Shown one piece after another: positions 34,028 through 43,592 of a stretch of 64,000 nucleotides of DNA (the stretch's first letter is position 1; every line of letters starts with the position of its first letter). The notes under the pieces are model-generated. The model saw only the letters and a list, made by a program, of their open reading frames with translations. It did no database searches and was not told the DNA's origin. This DNA is from Moraxella caviae (GTDB taxonomy: Bacteria > Pseudomonadota > Gammaproteobacteria > Pseudomonadales > Moraxellaceae), in NCBI RefSeq assembly GCF_002014985.1, contig NZ_MUXU01000010.1, forward strand, positions 8,940 to 72,939, written 5' to 3'. Both the position numbers and the translations under genes were made by a program.

Positions 34028-36607
34028 CTATGAGCCGTTAGTGTCGCCAGTTTGCGAGCCGTTTTGTGGGTTGGTTGGTGTGTTATTTTGTGTATTATTT
34101 TGTGCATTTGCTTGCGCAGGTTGATTTTGTGCCGGCTGAACTTTCACGCCTTGCACTTGTGCGGTTTGGCTTTGCGCTTGGTTTTGCACTTGGTTTTGTG
34201 TCGCTTGCGCTTGTGCGATTTGCTGCTTATTGATTTGCACGCTGACCTGCGCAGGTGCTTTTGCTTGCGTGGTTTGTGCTTGTTGAGCTTGCAACTGAGC
34301 CTGCGCTTGAGCTTGAGCTTGGGCTTGAGCAGCTTTTTGTGCGTGCATGGCTTGTGCTTGCGCCTGAGCTTGCGCATTTGGATTTTGCGGATTGCTCGGT
34401 GGGTTTTGTGGTGCATTGGCTTGAGCGTTAGCGGTATTAGCATTAGCAGCTAAGCGTGCTTGCTCTTGACTGACGACTTTCGCACGCTGCTGCGCCGCTT
34501 CTTCGTTTTTGCGCAGCTGATCCAGCACCGCTTGTTTTGGCCCATCCATTACCACACGGCTGTCCGCCATGATGATGATACGATCCACCAGCGCAAGCAA
34601 GCCAAGTTTGTGCGTAGAGACAATCAGCGTCCTACTTGGGTCTTGCAGTTCTTGGGCAAGCACCTGCAAGCACTGCTGCTCTTGCATATTATCCATAGAC
34701 GCGGTCGGCTCATCAAGCAGCCACACCGAAGGCTTGGTCAGCACTAAGCGTGTGAATGCCACCAGCTGTTTTTGTCCGCCTGACAAGCCCTTACCGCCTT
34801 CACTGATTGGCAAATCCAGACCGCTAGAATGTCCAGACACCAAGCGAATCAAGCCCGTGCGGTGCAAAGCATTGTTTAGCACGTCATCGTTTGGCGTTGG
34901 CATGCCGATGAGCAGGTTATCACGCAGCGTGCCTTGAAATAGGCGGTGATCTTGCTGCAAATAACCCACTTGATCAGACAGACTTTCACGGCTGATATGC
35001 CCAACATCCAAACCATCAAGCAGCAAATGCCCTTTGGTTGGCGCATAAAGACCCGACAGCAGCTTAAGCAATGTGGATTTACCAGAGCCGATAGAACCCA
35101 AAATCGCCACACGCTCGCCAGCACGGATGTTCAGCTTGTCAATTTGCAAGGCTGGACGCTCGTTGTCGGCATAATTAAACGCCAGATTTTCGCCTTGATA
35201 ATTGCCATAAATCTTACTTGGCGACAAAGGATAGCTCACACCGTCATTGTCTTGCGCCAGCTCAAACAGCTTTTCAATGTTGGCGCGCGCCGCTTTGGCG
35301 TGCGAATGTTGCACCAGCATATTTGGCACATTCATCACAGGCGCCAAGATACGACCGCCAAGAATAGTACTGGCAATCAAGCCACCAATCGTCATATCGC
35401 CATTCATCACAATGAACGAACCAACAATCACAATGCCCACATAGCTCACCTGCTGCAGCATTTGCACGCTGTAGTTTAGGTTGTCGTTGGCGTGGCGCAT
35501 TTTTAGGTCGTTGTTGGTCGTGGTGTCGGTGATGTTTAGCCAGCGCGACAAAAATTTCCAGTTGCCCGCACCTGCTTTGATGGTTTCAATGCCTTCAACC
35601 GCTTCTACCAAAATACCTGTTTTTTGGTATGATGCCTGCGCCCCATCGGCAGCGATTTTGTCAATTTTTTTACGATTGGTAACGCCAAGAATGATGCCAA
35701 TCACCGCCGCCAAAATCGGCACTGCCGCCACCCAAGGCGACGCAATCACTGCAATCAGCACGATGAACAAAATACTCATCGGCAAATCCACCAGCGTAAA
35801 CAGCGTACTGGCAGTGAAAAAACTGCGCACTTGCTCATAGCCACGCAGCTGTGCCGCAAGCGAACCCACCGAATTTGGCATTTGATCCACACGCAATTTC
35901 AGCAGTCTTTCAAACAAAGCGCGCGACAGACTTTGATCCATGCCCACCACCATGCGATCCATCACTTTTGAACGGGCAAATTTCATAAAGGCTTCAAAAA
36001 TAATCACCAAAGCCACGCCACTTGCCAAAATGATGAGCGTATAATGGCTGCGTGTCGGAATCACACGGTCGTACACCTGCATGGAAAATAAAGACACCGC
36101 AAGCGCAAGCAAGCTAATAAGAAAAGATGCAATCACCGCTTCTAAAATCACGCTTTTGTGCTGTTTGATGCTGTCAAACAGCAGCTTTTTAAACGTGGTT
36201 TTTTGCTCGTTTTGCTTGCTGGCATTTAGGCGTACACGCGCCACCATGTCAAAATCGCCCGCCGCACAGTGGTGCGAACCTTGCTCTTGGACAAACAGCC
36301 ACTGATTTTGCTGCGGCTGCTGCACAATGCGCCCAAACCCAAGCGTGCGATGGTGTGCCACAAGCGGCATAAAGGCGGCATCTGGTGCTGCCAATCGCTC
36401 TGGCAAATCGTCCACGCCCAGCACCTGCAACATGGTCATCAGACCAGAATAAGCGTCTTCTATTTTTTGGGCGCGGTCTTTGGCACTCTGCAAACGGTTT
36501 TTATCCACAGGATAGCCTTGCTCTTTTAGCAAAATGGCAAGGGCGTGCGCCAATTCGTGTGCGTCTGCCGAAATGGTCGCTGGCGTGGTGGTGGGTTGTT
36601 GGGACAT
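34028..36607 (-). CDS. Type I secretion ABC transporter (LapB-like) with Gln/Ala-rich C-terminal tail
   Basis: 859 aa. Residues about 1-135 are a C39-peptidase-like domain; the catalytic Cys/His/Asp set is not evident, as in LapB-type exporters of large adhesins. Residues about 150-430 hold the membrane domain (KSVILEAVIASFLISLLALA onward). The ATPase domain has Walker A GSIGSGKS (504-511), signature LSGGQ (608-612) and Walker B LLDEP (630-634). After residue about 715 comes a 140-residue Gln/Ala/Asn-rich tail (AQAQAQAQ-type repeats) that is not part of the family fold. It lies in the cytoplasm by topology. Confidence 0.93.
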   Translation of the reverse strand: MSQQPTTTPATISADAHELAHALAILLKEQGYPVDKNRLQSAKDRAQKIEDAYSGLMTMLQVLGVDDLPERLAAPDAAFMPLVAHHRTLGFGRIVQQPQQNQWLFVQEQGSHHCAAGDFDMVARVRLNASKQNEQKTTFKKLLFDSIKQHKSVILEAVIASFLISLLALAVSLFSMQVYDRVIPTRSHYTLIILASGVALVIIFEAFMKFARSKVMDRMVVGMDQSLSRALFERLLKLRVDQMPNSVGSLAAQLRGYEQVRSFFTASTLFTLVDLPMSILFIVLIAVIASPWVAAVPILAAVIGIILGVTNRKKIDKIAADGAQASYQKTGILVEAVEGIETIKAGAGNWKFLSRWLNITDTTTNNDLKMRHANDNLNYSVQMLQQVSYVGIVIVGSFIVMNGDMTIGGLIASTILGGRILAPVMNVPNMLVQHSHAKAARANIEKLFELAQDNDGVSYPLSPSKIYGNYQGENLAFNYADNERPALQIDKLNIRAGERVAILGSIGSGKSTLLKLLSGLYAPTKGHLLLDGLDVGHISRESLSDQVGYLQQDHRLFQGTLRDNLLIGMPTPNDDVLNNALHRTGLIRLVSGHSSGLDLPISEGGKGLSGGQKQLVAFTRLVLTKPSVWLLDEPTASMDNMQEQQCLQVLAQELQDPSRTLIVSTHKLGLLALVDRIIIMADSRVVMDGPKQAVLDQLRKNEEAAQQRAKVVSQEQARLAANANTANAQANAPQNPPSNPQNPNAQAQAQAQAMHAQKAAQAQAQAQAQAQLQAQQAQTTQAKAPAQVSVQINKQQIAQAQATQNQVQNQAQSQTAQVQGVKVQPAQNQPAQANAQNNTQNNTPTNPQNGSQTGDTNGS

Positions 36608-36680
36608 CGATTTTATCCTTTTGCCAAACGCAAACGCGTGGCATGGCGGTTTTGGTTAATAAATTTGGCGTGTTTGGTAT

Positions 36681-38897
36681 TTACTGATTGTCGGTTTCAT
36701 CGCCGCTCAAATCATCACTTGATGAATTTTCAAGTGGATTTTCTGGCAAGTTTTCAGATGACAAATTTTCAGCTGACTGCTCAACTGGCTGTTCAAGCAA
36801 ATCGCTTGGTTCTGTAGCATCGCCAATCTTGGCGTCTTGCGTTTTTTGCGTAGCTTGCTCAGCAGCTCTTAGGCTTGATAAATAGGCAGCGTACTGCGCA
36901 GGATTGCGAAAATCACTCAAGCCAAGCCCTACTTCAACTTGCGGTATTTGTTCGGTTTGCTCTGCCTGCTCTACCAATGTTTGCTCGGCTTCGCTTTCAA
37001 TGTCAGACACTTGCTCGGCTGGTGTTTCGCTGACATCTGGTGTTTCGGTAGCGGTTTCGTTTGTTGTAGTTTCGCTTGCAATGTTTTCGTCTAAAATCGT
37101 TTCGCTTGCAACGTCTTCACTTGCAATGCTTTCACTTGACGTGTCAGCCAACGTGGTTTCGGCTGGCTCACTTGGCAGGGATTCGGTCGGTTCAGCTGGC
37201 AAAGTTTCAGCTGATTCAGTCGGCTCAACTGCCTGCGGTGCGGTTTCAGACACAGCTTGAGCTACGGTTTCAGGAATGATTTCAGGCGCAGTTTCAGTGA
37301 TGCTTTCCGCTGCATTTTGATTAGGCAAAGTTTCTTCTGTAACGTCTTGGGAAACGTCATGAACAACGTCTTGCACAGCATTTTGCATGGCGGCTGGCAA
37401 ATCTGAAATTTCATTTGCGGCATTTACATTGTCAATACCATTAACATTATCAACATTTGCCACATTGTCATCAGCACCTGCCCACATCACGCCATCTCTG
37501 GCGATACTGCTGGTGTCAGCGCTTGGCGAATTTTGATGGGTCAGCGACTGCATGGTGTTTGCCGTCCAGTCTTTCGCCTGCGCCAGTGGGCTAAATTCTT
37601 CGTGCGTGGCTGGGTCAGCATGGTAGTTTTGTTGCCAAGGCATCAAGCCAAAATCCACTTGCAATTTATAAAAACTTGCCACCATTTGCGCTTGCACTTG
37701 GCGCAGCTGCTGCTCGTATTGCGACTGCTCACGCACGGCATTTAGCACTTCCAGCCATGATTTTTTGCCCGCAATGAACTGACGGCGATAAGAATTGAGC
37801 ACGATTTGCGCACCGCCCACCGCCGCTGTCAAGGACAATTCTTGGTCGCGTGCGCTGACAAATTGCTGGTATTGCGTTTGAATGGCTTCCATGGCGCTGC
37901 GTCTGGCGGCTTCTTGGCTTTGCATCAGGCTTTGGACGCGCGCTTCAGACGCTCTTGCCAATGCAAGGCTAGAAAAACCTGCGCCCGGGTCATAGCTTAG
38001 CCCAATCATCAAATCATCTTCATGCTTACCGCCACGATGGCGATATTCGTTCGTGTACTGCGCATACACCGATGGATAACGGCTGGCTCGCTGCGATTTG
38101 ACCTCGTGGCGTGCCGCTTCCACTTCAAAATGCTGGCGAATGACGCTTGGGTGATTGGCACTCATATCGCCAAAAGCAAGCTGCCCAAAATTCACCGACT
38201 GCGACTTGGCTTCTTTTGCCATTTGCGACAGCGGCAAAGACTGCGTTGGCACGCCAATCGGCTGACCGACCAACTGCTCAAGGCGTGCTTCGGCAATGCG
38301 CTGCTGCTCGATAGCGCCTTGTAGTGAGTTTTGGTCTTGTAAAATGCGGTTGGTCACCAAATCTAAGTCAATTTTTGCGGACGCACCTTGTGCCACACGT
38401 CTTTGCATCATGGCTTCAAAATCCGCCAGCTGCTCAAGATTTTTGGCGTACAGCTCTTTTAATGACAAGGCGTAAATGTAGCTTTGCCAAATGTCAATGG
38501 TGTTTTTGGCGACTTCATTTTGACGCTCCATGATGCCTGCGACTGCTGCTTTGTCATCGTACATCGCGCGGTTGATGTCGGCAGTCAAGCGACCACCCGT
38601 CCACAGCGGCTGACGAATGGCAAGGCTTGTTATCGTGCCGTCATTGCCTGCGTGCTGCGTGCTGAGCGATGGCGTTGGCAACAGCCCCAATTTGGCAGCC
38701 GTCACGCCTTCTGCGGCTGCGTCTTTATCAGCGCGCGCCGCCCCAACCAACGGGTGCGTCTGCACAGCATGGCCGATAAGCCCGTTCACTTCAAGCGGGT
38801 TTATGGCTGCCACTGCCAGCTGCGTAAAGCCAGCCGCCAGCGACATCATTGCCGCAACCAGCGTTTTTAGAGCCAAAATTCGTGGAGTTTTTTTCAT
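36681..38897 (-). CDS. TolC-family outer-membrane channel with long acidic tail
   Basis: 738 aa. A signal peptide (MKKTPRILALKTLVAAMMSL ... LAVA) is followed by the two outer-membrane-efflux repeats: IRQPLWTGGRLTADINRA near residue 94 and a second half ending FYKLQVDFGLMPW at about 421. The channel part is normal TolC length; residues about 425-738 are an extra Glu/Thr/Ser/Pro-rich tail (for example ETAPQAVEPTESAETLPAEP). By TolC topology the tail lies in the periplasm. First gene of a three-gene operon with the ABC and HlyD components; the gap to the ABC gene is 73 bp. The group fits an adhesin exporter, but no adhesin gene is in the window. Confidence 0.92.
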   Translation of the reverse strand: MKKTPRILALKTLVAAMMSLAAGFTQLAVAAINPLEVNGLIGHAVQTHPLVGAARADKDAAAEGVTAAKLGLLPTPSLSTQHAGNDGTITSLAIRQPLWTGGRLTADINRAMYDDKAAVAGIMERQNEVAKNTIDIWQSYIYALSLKELYAKNLEQLADFEAMMQRRVAQGASAKIDLDLVTNRILQDQNSLQGAIEQQRIAEARLEQLVGQPIGVPTQSLPLSQMAKEAKSQSVNFGQLAFGDMSANHPSVIRQHFEVEAARHEVKSQRASRYPSVYAQYTNEYRHRGGKHEDDLMIGLSYDPGAGFSSLALARASEARVQSLMQSQEAARRSAMEAIQTQYQQFVSARDQELSLTAAVGGAQIVLNSYRRQFIAGKKSWLEVLNAVREQSQYEQQLRQVQAQMVASFYKLQVDFGLMPWQQNYHADPATHEEFSPLAQAKDWTANTMQSLTHQNSPSADTSSIARDGVMWAGADDNVANVDNVNGIDNVNAANEISDLPAAMQNAVQDVVHDVSQDVTEETLPNQNAAESITETAPEIIPETVAQAVSETAPQAVEPTESAETLPAEPTESLPSEPAETTLADTSSESIASEDVASETILDENIASETTTNETATETPDVSETPAEQVSDIESEAEQTLVEQAEQTEQIPQVEVGLGLSDFRNPAQYAAYLSSLRAAEQATQKTQDAKIGDATEPSDLLEQPVEQSAENLSSENLPENPLENSSSDDLSGDETDNQ

Positions 38898-39020
38898 AAA
38901 TCAACCATGCCAAGCCCAAGAATGAGTCTTAGAGCGAGCCAAAAAGATCAGTATATACAACAAAAGAAAGGATTGTCTGTGGAGTGAAAGTCAGCCAAAT
39001 CAAGCTGGCAGCAGGCACAA

Positions 39021-39068
39021 AAATTTGCCGAATTATAGCAAAATTTGCCGAATTATAGCAAAATTTGC
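39021..39068 (-). promoter_or_regulatory. Tandem 20-bp repeat, each unit with an extended -10 element toward the TolC-like gene
   Basis: AAATTTGCCGAATTATAGCA is present twice (39021-39040 and 39041-39060) plus AAATTTGC. On the minus strand each full unit contains TGCTATAAT, the exact extended -10 consensus, at about 39040-39032 and 39060-39052. No good -35 is needed for such elements and none is clear. The repeats lie about 125 bp upstream of the TolC-like start, so they probably drive the secretion operon. Confidence 0.6.
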
Positions 39069-39147
39069 GCAAGATTACCATGTGGCTTACTAAAAGTATA
39101 CGAAGGAAGATAATAGCAGCTTGTTTATTTGGATAAACAATAAAGAC

Positions 39148-39435
39148 CTAGCCAAAATACCGATCCAAGCCATCTTGAATGCCTGATTGAATCATGCTTT
39201 TTAATGGTTTGGCGAAAAATGCCAAATCCGCTTCAAAAACTATTTTATCAGCGTCTAAGGTTGCACGCCCCGTAACGCCAGCTTTTTTGATGGTGGCGGT
39301 GTCGCTATTTGCGCCTTGCTGATAGTCGGCTTCTACACCAAATTCACTTTGGGCGGCGGCAAGCCATTGCTTGGCTTGGGTGCGTGCGGTGTTTAAGTCA
39401 AATTGATGGGATTTTTCAATATAAATGTCTGGCAT
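39148..39435 (-). CDS. Polyhydroxyalkanoic acid system family protein
   Basis: 95 aa. The pattern MPDIYIEKSHQFDLNTARTQ, TATIKKAGVTGRATLDAD and a final helix KSMIQSGIQDGLDRYFG matches the small PHA_gran_rgn family (about 90 aa), found near polyhydroxyalkanoate genes in some bacteria and alone in others. No PHA synthase or phasin is nearby, so the name describes the family only. It begins 35 bp after the dcd stop, on the same strand. Confidence 0.8.
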   Translation of the reverse strand: MPDIYIEKSHQFDLNTARTQAKQWLAAAQSEFGVEADYQQGANSDTATIKKAGVTGRATLDADKIVFEADLAFFAKPLKSMIQSGIQDGLDRYFG

Positions 39436-39469
39436 GACTGAAATTTTCTTAATTATGTGATTGTTTTTA

Positions 39470-40045
39470 TTAGGTTTTTGGCAAAGTTACGCCTGTTTGT
39501 CCTTGGTATTTGCCGCCACGGTCTTTGTAGGAAGTTTCGCACACATCGTCCGCGTCCGATTGGAAAAATAGCATTTGCGCCACGCCTTCGCCTGCATAAA
39601 TGCGTGCTGGCAAGTTGGTGGTGTTGCTAAATTCTAGCGTAACATGACCTTCCCATTCAGGCTCAAGCGGCGTAACATTAACGATAATGCCGCAGCGTGC
39701 GTAGGTGGATTTACCAAGGCAGATGGTCAGCACATCGCGCGGAATTTTAAAATATTCCACCGTGCGAGCCAGCGCAAATGAGTTTGGCGGAATGATACAT
39801 TCATCGCCCACGATGTCAATAAAACTGCGCTCATCAAAGTTTTTTGGGTCAACGATGGCAGAATGTACGTTGGTGAACACCTTAAATTCATTGGCGCAAC
39901 GCACATCGTAGCCGTAGCTTGACGTGCCATAGCTGACCAGCTTTTCGCCTTGTTCGTTGTAGCGCACTTGATTTGGCTCAAATGGCGCAATCATTTCGTG
40001 TTCTTGTGCCATGCGGCGAATCCAGCGATCGGATTTGATAGACAT
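39470..40045 (-). CDS. dcd: dCTP deaminase
   Basis: 191 aa (E. coli Dcd is 193). It deaminates dCTP to dUTP to supply dTTP. Family motifs: [13 protein letters not shown] at the start, [20 protein letters not shown] containing the nucleotide-binding Ser/Arg, and [17 protein letters not shown] with the catalytic Glu. It has a strong promoter at 40093. The upstream ATG at 40045 is the only reasonable start. Confidence 0.97.
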   Translation of the reverse strand: MSIKSDRWIRRMAQEHEMIAPFEPNQVRYNEQGEKLVSYGTSSYGYDVRCANEFKVFTNVHSAIVDPKNFDERSFIDIVGDECIIPPNSFALARTVEYFKIPRDVLTICLGKSTYARCGIIVNVTPLEPEWEGHVTLEFSNTTNLPARIYAGEGVAQMLFFQSDADDVCETSYKDRGGKYQGQTGVTLPKT

Positions 40046-40092
40046 AATAGGTTGTTTCCGTTAATTGACAAAATGCACAATAAAATCTGTCT

Positions 40093-40121
40093 ATTATACG
40101 GTGTTTGTGCTTTATGGTCAA
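40093..40121 (-). promoter_or_regulatory. Promoter of dcd
   Basis: On the minus strand TTGACC, a 17-bp spacer and TATAAT, about 48 bp before the dcd ATG. The rest of the divergent gap 40122-40437 is A/T-rich, with AAAGACTGGCGC repeated twice at about 40257 and 40286 and no gene visible. Confidence 0.75.
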
Positions 40122-40437
40122 AGACTTATCGCAGGTGGCGAGTTTGCTATTGGTAGTGAAATGCCAGATAAAAATCATTTACCAGCTGGATTTGCATTGA
40201 TTAACGCTTGCCAAGTTTTACCCAATTAACGCTCGCCTGCCAAGCTGAATTTAGTGTAAAGACTGGCGCAAAGGCTGATGTTTAAAGACTGGCGCTTAGG
40301 GTGATTTTAGGCTAAAATGGCAAGTTTGGCGATGCGATGCGTTTTTATCAATTTTATCCAAAATCGCCAATTAAAATTTAAAATTATTACATAAACTATT
40401 AAAAATTTTACAAAAATCCAGCACAAATCCGACCACC

Positions 40438-41427
40438 ATGACTTCAAACCGACTGATTGACCCAGCTCCAAAAAAAGACGATTCGCTTGACCGTGCCATT
40501 CGTCCTGCCACGCTTGCCGACTACATCGGACAGCCGAAAGTACGCAGCCAAATGGAAGTGTTCATCACCGCTGCCAGACAACGCGGCGAAGCGCTGGATC
40601 ACACGCTGATTTTTGGGCCGCCGGGGCTTGGCAAGACCACGCTTGCTAACATCATCGCCAGAGAAATGGGCGGCAATCTGCGCTCAACGTCTGGGCCTGT
40701 GCTGGAGCGTGCGGGTGATTTGGCGGCAATGCTGACCAATTTAGAAGAAGGCGATGTGCTGTTTATTGATGAAATTCATCGGCTCAGCCCTGTGATTGAA
40801 GAGATTTTATATCCTGCGATGGAAGACTATCAGCTGGATATTATGATTGGTGAAGGGCCAGCAGCACGCTCTATTAAACTTGACTTGCCGCCTTTTACTT
40901 TGGTGGCGGCAACCACTCGTGCGGGACTTTTGACATCACCGCTCAGAGACCGTTTTGGCATCACGCAGCGGCTGGAATTTTATGACGTGGCGGATTTGAC
41001 TACCATCGTGCAGCGTTCGGCTCGGCTGATGGGCATTGCGATGGACGCAGGTGGCGCTGCTGAAGTGGCACGCCGTTCTCGTGGTACGCCGCGCATCGCC
41101 AACCGCCTGTTGCGCCGTGTGCGTGATTATGCCGAAGTTAAAGGCGATGGCGTGGTGGTGCAGGAAATTGCCAGCAGCGCACTGGATATGCTGGCAGTGG
41201 ATAGACAAGGGCTTGACCATTTGGACAGACGCTATTTGCAAATGCTGCATGAGCGTTTTGATGGCAGACCTGCTGGCGTGGAAGCGATTGCGGCAGCAAT
41301 GGCAGAAGACCGCGGCACGCTTGAAGATGTGATTGAGCCGTATTTGATTCAGCAAGGCTACATTCAGCGCACACCAAAAGGGCGTATGCTTTTGGCAAAG
41401 GCGTTGCAAGAAGGGGTTTTTGATTAA
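40438..41427 (+). CDS. ruvB: Holliday junction branch-migration helicase RuvB
   Basis: 329 aa. The AAA+ motifs are [13 protein letters not shown] (Walker A), [10 protein letters not shown] (Walker B) and [20 protein letters not shown] (sensor 1 and arginine finger region), with the C-terminal winged helix ending [16 protein letters not shown]. It drives branch migration with RuvA. ruvA and ruvC are not beside it, as is common in the Moraxellaceae. The start at 40438 has no strong ribosome site. It converges with the VanY-type gene, with no clear terminator in the 75-bp gap. Confidence 0.97.
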   Translation: MTSNRLIDPAPKKDDSLDRAIRPATLADYIGQPKVRSQMEVFITAARQRGEALDHTLIFGPPGLGKTTLANIIAREMGGNLRSTSGPVLERAGDLAAMLTNLEEGDVLFIDEIHRLSPVIEEILYPAMEDYQLDIMIGEGPAARSIKLDLPPFTLVAATTRAGLLTSPLRDRFGITQRLEFYDVADLTTIVQRSARLMGIAMDAGGAAEVARRSRGTPRIANRLLRRVRDYAEVKGDGVVVQEIASSALDMLAVDRQGLDHLDRRYLQMLHERFDGRPAGVEAIAAAMAEDRGTLEDVIEPYLIQQGYIQRTPKGRMLLAKALQEGVFD

Positions 41428-41502
41428 GGTTTCGACCCTTAAAATAAACACCCTTCTTTTATTCAAGTCTTTAATAACTTAGCTAAAAGTTTAATAAAAG
41501 TC

Positions 41503-42642
41503 TTAGCGGCCTGCACCAAGCTCCGCTCCAGCCTGTTTTTGCTTCATCTGGCTGATTTCTTTGGCGCGCTCAGTCGTGCCAAGCGCCTGCTTGTCTTTAT
41601 CGCTGAGCACCGTCTCTTGATAACTCACTCTTTCATCATACAGTGATTCATTTTGATGATTTTGCGCCAAAAAATCCGCTGATGGTTTGTGTAATTCACC
41701 CTGAGAAGCTTGAACAGACGTTTGAGACAGATTTGTATTACACGATGAAACTGAAGTAATATAGCCCATCAATTCATCTTGCATAGAAGCAACGGCTGGC
41801 GCACCCAGAACCTTCTGATTAACCACAACATTCAAAGCGTTTGGCTGGCTCATCACTTGAAAATATTGAGCTGCCGTAGGCATATGTGACCAATGCCAAG
41901 GCTCATCTTCGTATCCGTGCGTGCGTCCCGGTGCGTACACTTGACAGAACCCAAATCTGGGTGCATTGCTCAGCAGCCACTGATGCGTGCGGCGACCCTC
42001 TTGAGTCTCCCAATAATTCAATTCCACACTATTAAAATCAATATCCGTACCCCAATGATGACGACTTGTACCCGGAAAAGATGAATAACGCAAAATATCC
42101 TGAGCCTTATACACATCATCATTAGGACTGTCTGCCCATTTTCTCTCCCAAATTCTCTTTTGGTGAGCATAAGAGCGATAAGCAGATACAATCTTTAATC
42201 GAATACCGTCATTTTGTGCCGCTGCAATCAAATCCATCAATGGCTGATAAGTCTCACGGTGAACACGCTCATCTTTATTGGTGTACTTTGAATCAACCGA
42301 CGTCAAATGACTTTCACCCACACCATTCACCGCTGATAACGCATCATGATTTGCACTATTAAGCGCCTGATTATTTGGCTGCGGATATGCATCTTGTGAG
42401 TTCTGTTCAAGGTTTTTAACATCATGCAAAGCAGCATTCTCATGCTCATCACTTGCATTCACCTCATCAACCGACTGCACTTCTAATACGCTTTCATTTT
42501 GATAATGATTAAAAAAACGCAACAAGAACTCGCGTCCTGCATACGCAATTCCCAAAAGAATTACTAAACAAATCAAAATCTTCCACAACAATGACGTTAA
42601 AAAAGATTTTTTCTGCGATTGATGTTTGTCATGATGTTGCAT
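41503..42642 (-). CDS. D-alanyl-D-alanine carboxypeptidase, M15B/VanY family
   Basis: 379 aa from the ATG at 42642. One N-terminal membrane helix (LLWKILICLVILLGIAYAG) anchors it with the rest in the periplasm. A low-complexity spacer of about 90 residues leads to the M15 domain: IVSAYRSYAHQKRIWERKW, then SRHHWGTDIDFN (zinc His and Asp) and EPWHWSH (catalytic Glu-x-x-His). It trims the terminal D-Ala of peptidoglycan stem peptides. About 100 residues after the domain are polar and of unknown role. The SH3-like lipoprotein gene is 81 bp upstream on the same strand, so both may act together on the cell wall. Confidence 0.88.
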   Translation of the reverse strand: MQHHDKHQSQKKSFLTSLLWKILICLVILLGIAYAGREFLLRFFNHYQNESVLEVQSVDEVNASDEHENAALHDVKNLEQNSQDAYPQPNNQALNSANHDALSAVNGVGESHLTSVDSKYTNKDERVHRETYQPLMDLIAAAQNDGIRLKIVSAYRSYAHQKRIWERKWADSPNDDVYKAQDILRYSSFPGTSRHHWGTDIDFNSVELNYWETQEGRRTHQWLLSNAPRFGFCQVYAPGRTHGYEDEPWHWSHMPTAAQYFQVMSQPNALNVVVNQKVLGAPAVASMQDELMGYITSVSSCNTNLSQTSVQASQGELHKPSADFLAQNHQNESLYDERVSYQETVLSDKDKQALGTTERAKEISQMKQKQAGAELGAGR

Positions 42643-42723
42643 ATTTGACGCTTTGCTCCAAATGATATTAAATATTGACAAGCCAACTTAATTTTTGATT
42701 TAAACCAATCAATAAAATTTAAG

Positions 42724-43236
42724 TTAGTAATTTAGATATGCGCCAAAACTATAGCCTGTCAGACCTGTCACATCAACTACTTTTACCCAGCAACCATACA
42801 ATCCATTGATAGTCTCACAGCGGTTAGTTTCACCAACCACCCAAACCTCTTCTTGGTCATACAAATAACCCAACTGACGGCCACCACGGCTCGGTGCTTG
42901 TCTAACCAATACACGGCCTCCGTATTGAGTCAATACAGTCGCTCTGTGACGAACCACGCGTTCGGAATTTTGTGGAGCGGCTGGTTTAGGCGGCAACTGT
43001 CCCAGTGGCTCAGAATCGATATCCGCCACAGAACCTCTTTCAAACTCTGGAGCGTCTTGCAACTCTTGCTCTATCAGATCTTGTTGAGCTGACTCGTGCG
43101 CTGATTGTTGCTCGCTGTTTTGGGCGTTATCTTCTTCAAGCACAGCCTTTGCTGCTGCCTTAAGAGCCTTATCACCAGTCTCGCCACAAGCCGTCAACAA
43201 AGCCGCCATAAATACAATAGATAAAACTTTTTTCAT
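42724..43236 (-). CDS. Lipoprotein with C-terminal SH3-like domain
   Basis: 170 aa. A signal peptide ends with lipobox LLTAC (C17); the next residues GETGD have no Asp at +2, which favours outer-membrane sorting. A Gln/Glu-rich linker of about 70 residues is followed by a domain with TVLTQYGGRVLVRQAPSRGG and EEVWVVGETNRCETINGLYG then CWVKVVDVTG, the pattern of bacterial SH3 domains, which often bind peptidoglycan. A promoter lies at 43301. It precedes the VanY-type gene. Confidence 0.75.
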   Translation of the reverse strand: MKKVLSIVFMAALLTACGETGDKALKAAAKAVLEEDNAQNSEQQSAHESAQQDLIEQELQDAPEFERGSVADIDSEPLGQLPPKPAAPQNSERVVRHRATVLTQYGGRVLVRQAPSRGGRQLGYLYDQEEVWVVGETNRCETINGLYGCWVKVVDVTGLTGYSFGAYLNY

Positions 43237-43300
43237 TATTGCACCAATTCATAACCTTAAATTAAAATTAAACAAGCATTAAATCTGCTTTTGTAGGATT

Positions 43301-43329
43301 ATTGTAATAAAATTCTTTCTGTAGTGCAA
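43301..43329 (-). promoter_or_regulatory. Promoter of the lipoprotein gene
   Basis: On the minus strand TTGCAC, a 17-bp spacer, and TACAAT, about 65 bp before the ATG at 43236. The gap 43237-43592 otherwise holds no gene I can support. Confidence 0.6.
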
Positions 43330-43592
43330 ATAATTAAAAGAAATACTTATTGGCAGCCCGCCAAATTCTTATTTTGATTCAAAAAAACCTCACCACCTTA
43401 CCCCAATCTTACCGCCCAAGCAGAAATCAGCCACGATTTGAGCCAGTGTTGCAGCGCATGGGCGAAGTTTGCGACAATGTTGCTCATTTGGCGTAAAAAA
43501 CACAATTATCCTACATATTGCCCTGCTTTTGTGTATGACATTTGCCGACAAAATCAGTATCATACGCACAACACACAATACGAGTGATCTGT

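Noticed and set aside
34052..34453. 133-codon Leu/Arg/Cys-rich frame opposite the exporter tail
   Set aside because: It is the complement of the Gln/Ala repeat codons; composition is a by-product of the repeats.
39021..39068. Short tandem repeats that might be a CRISPR remnant
   Set aside because: The 20-bp units are contiguous without spacers and contain promoter elements; no cas genes are near.
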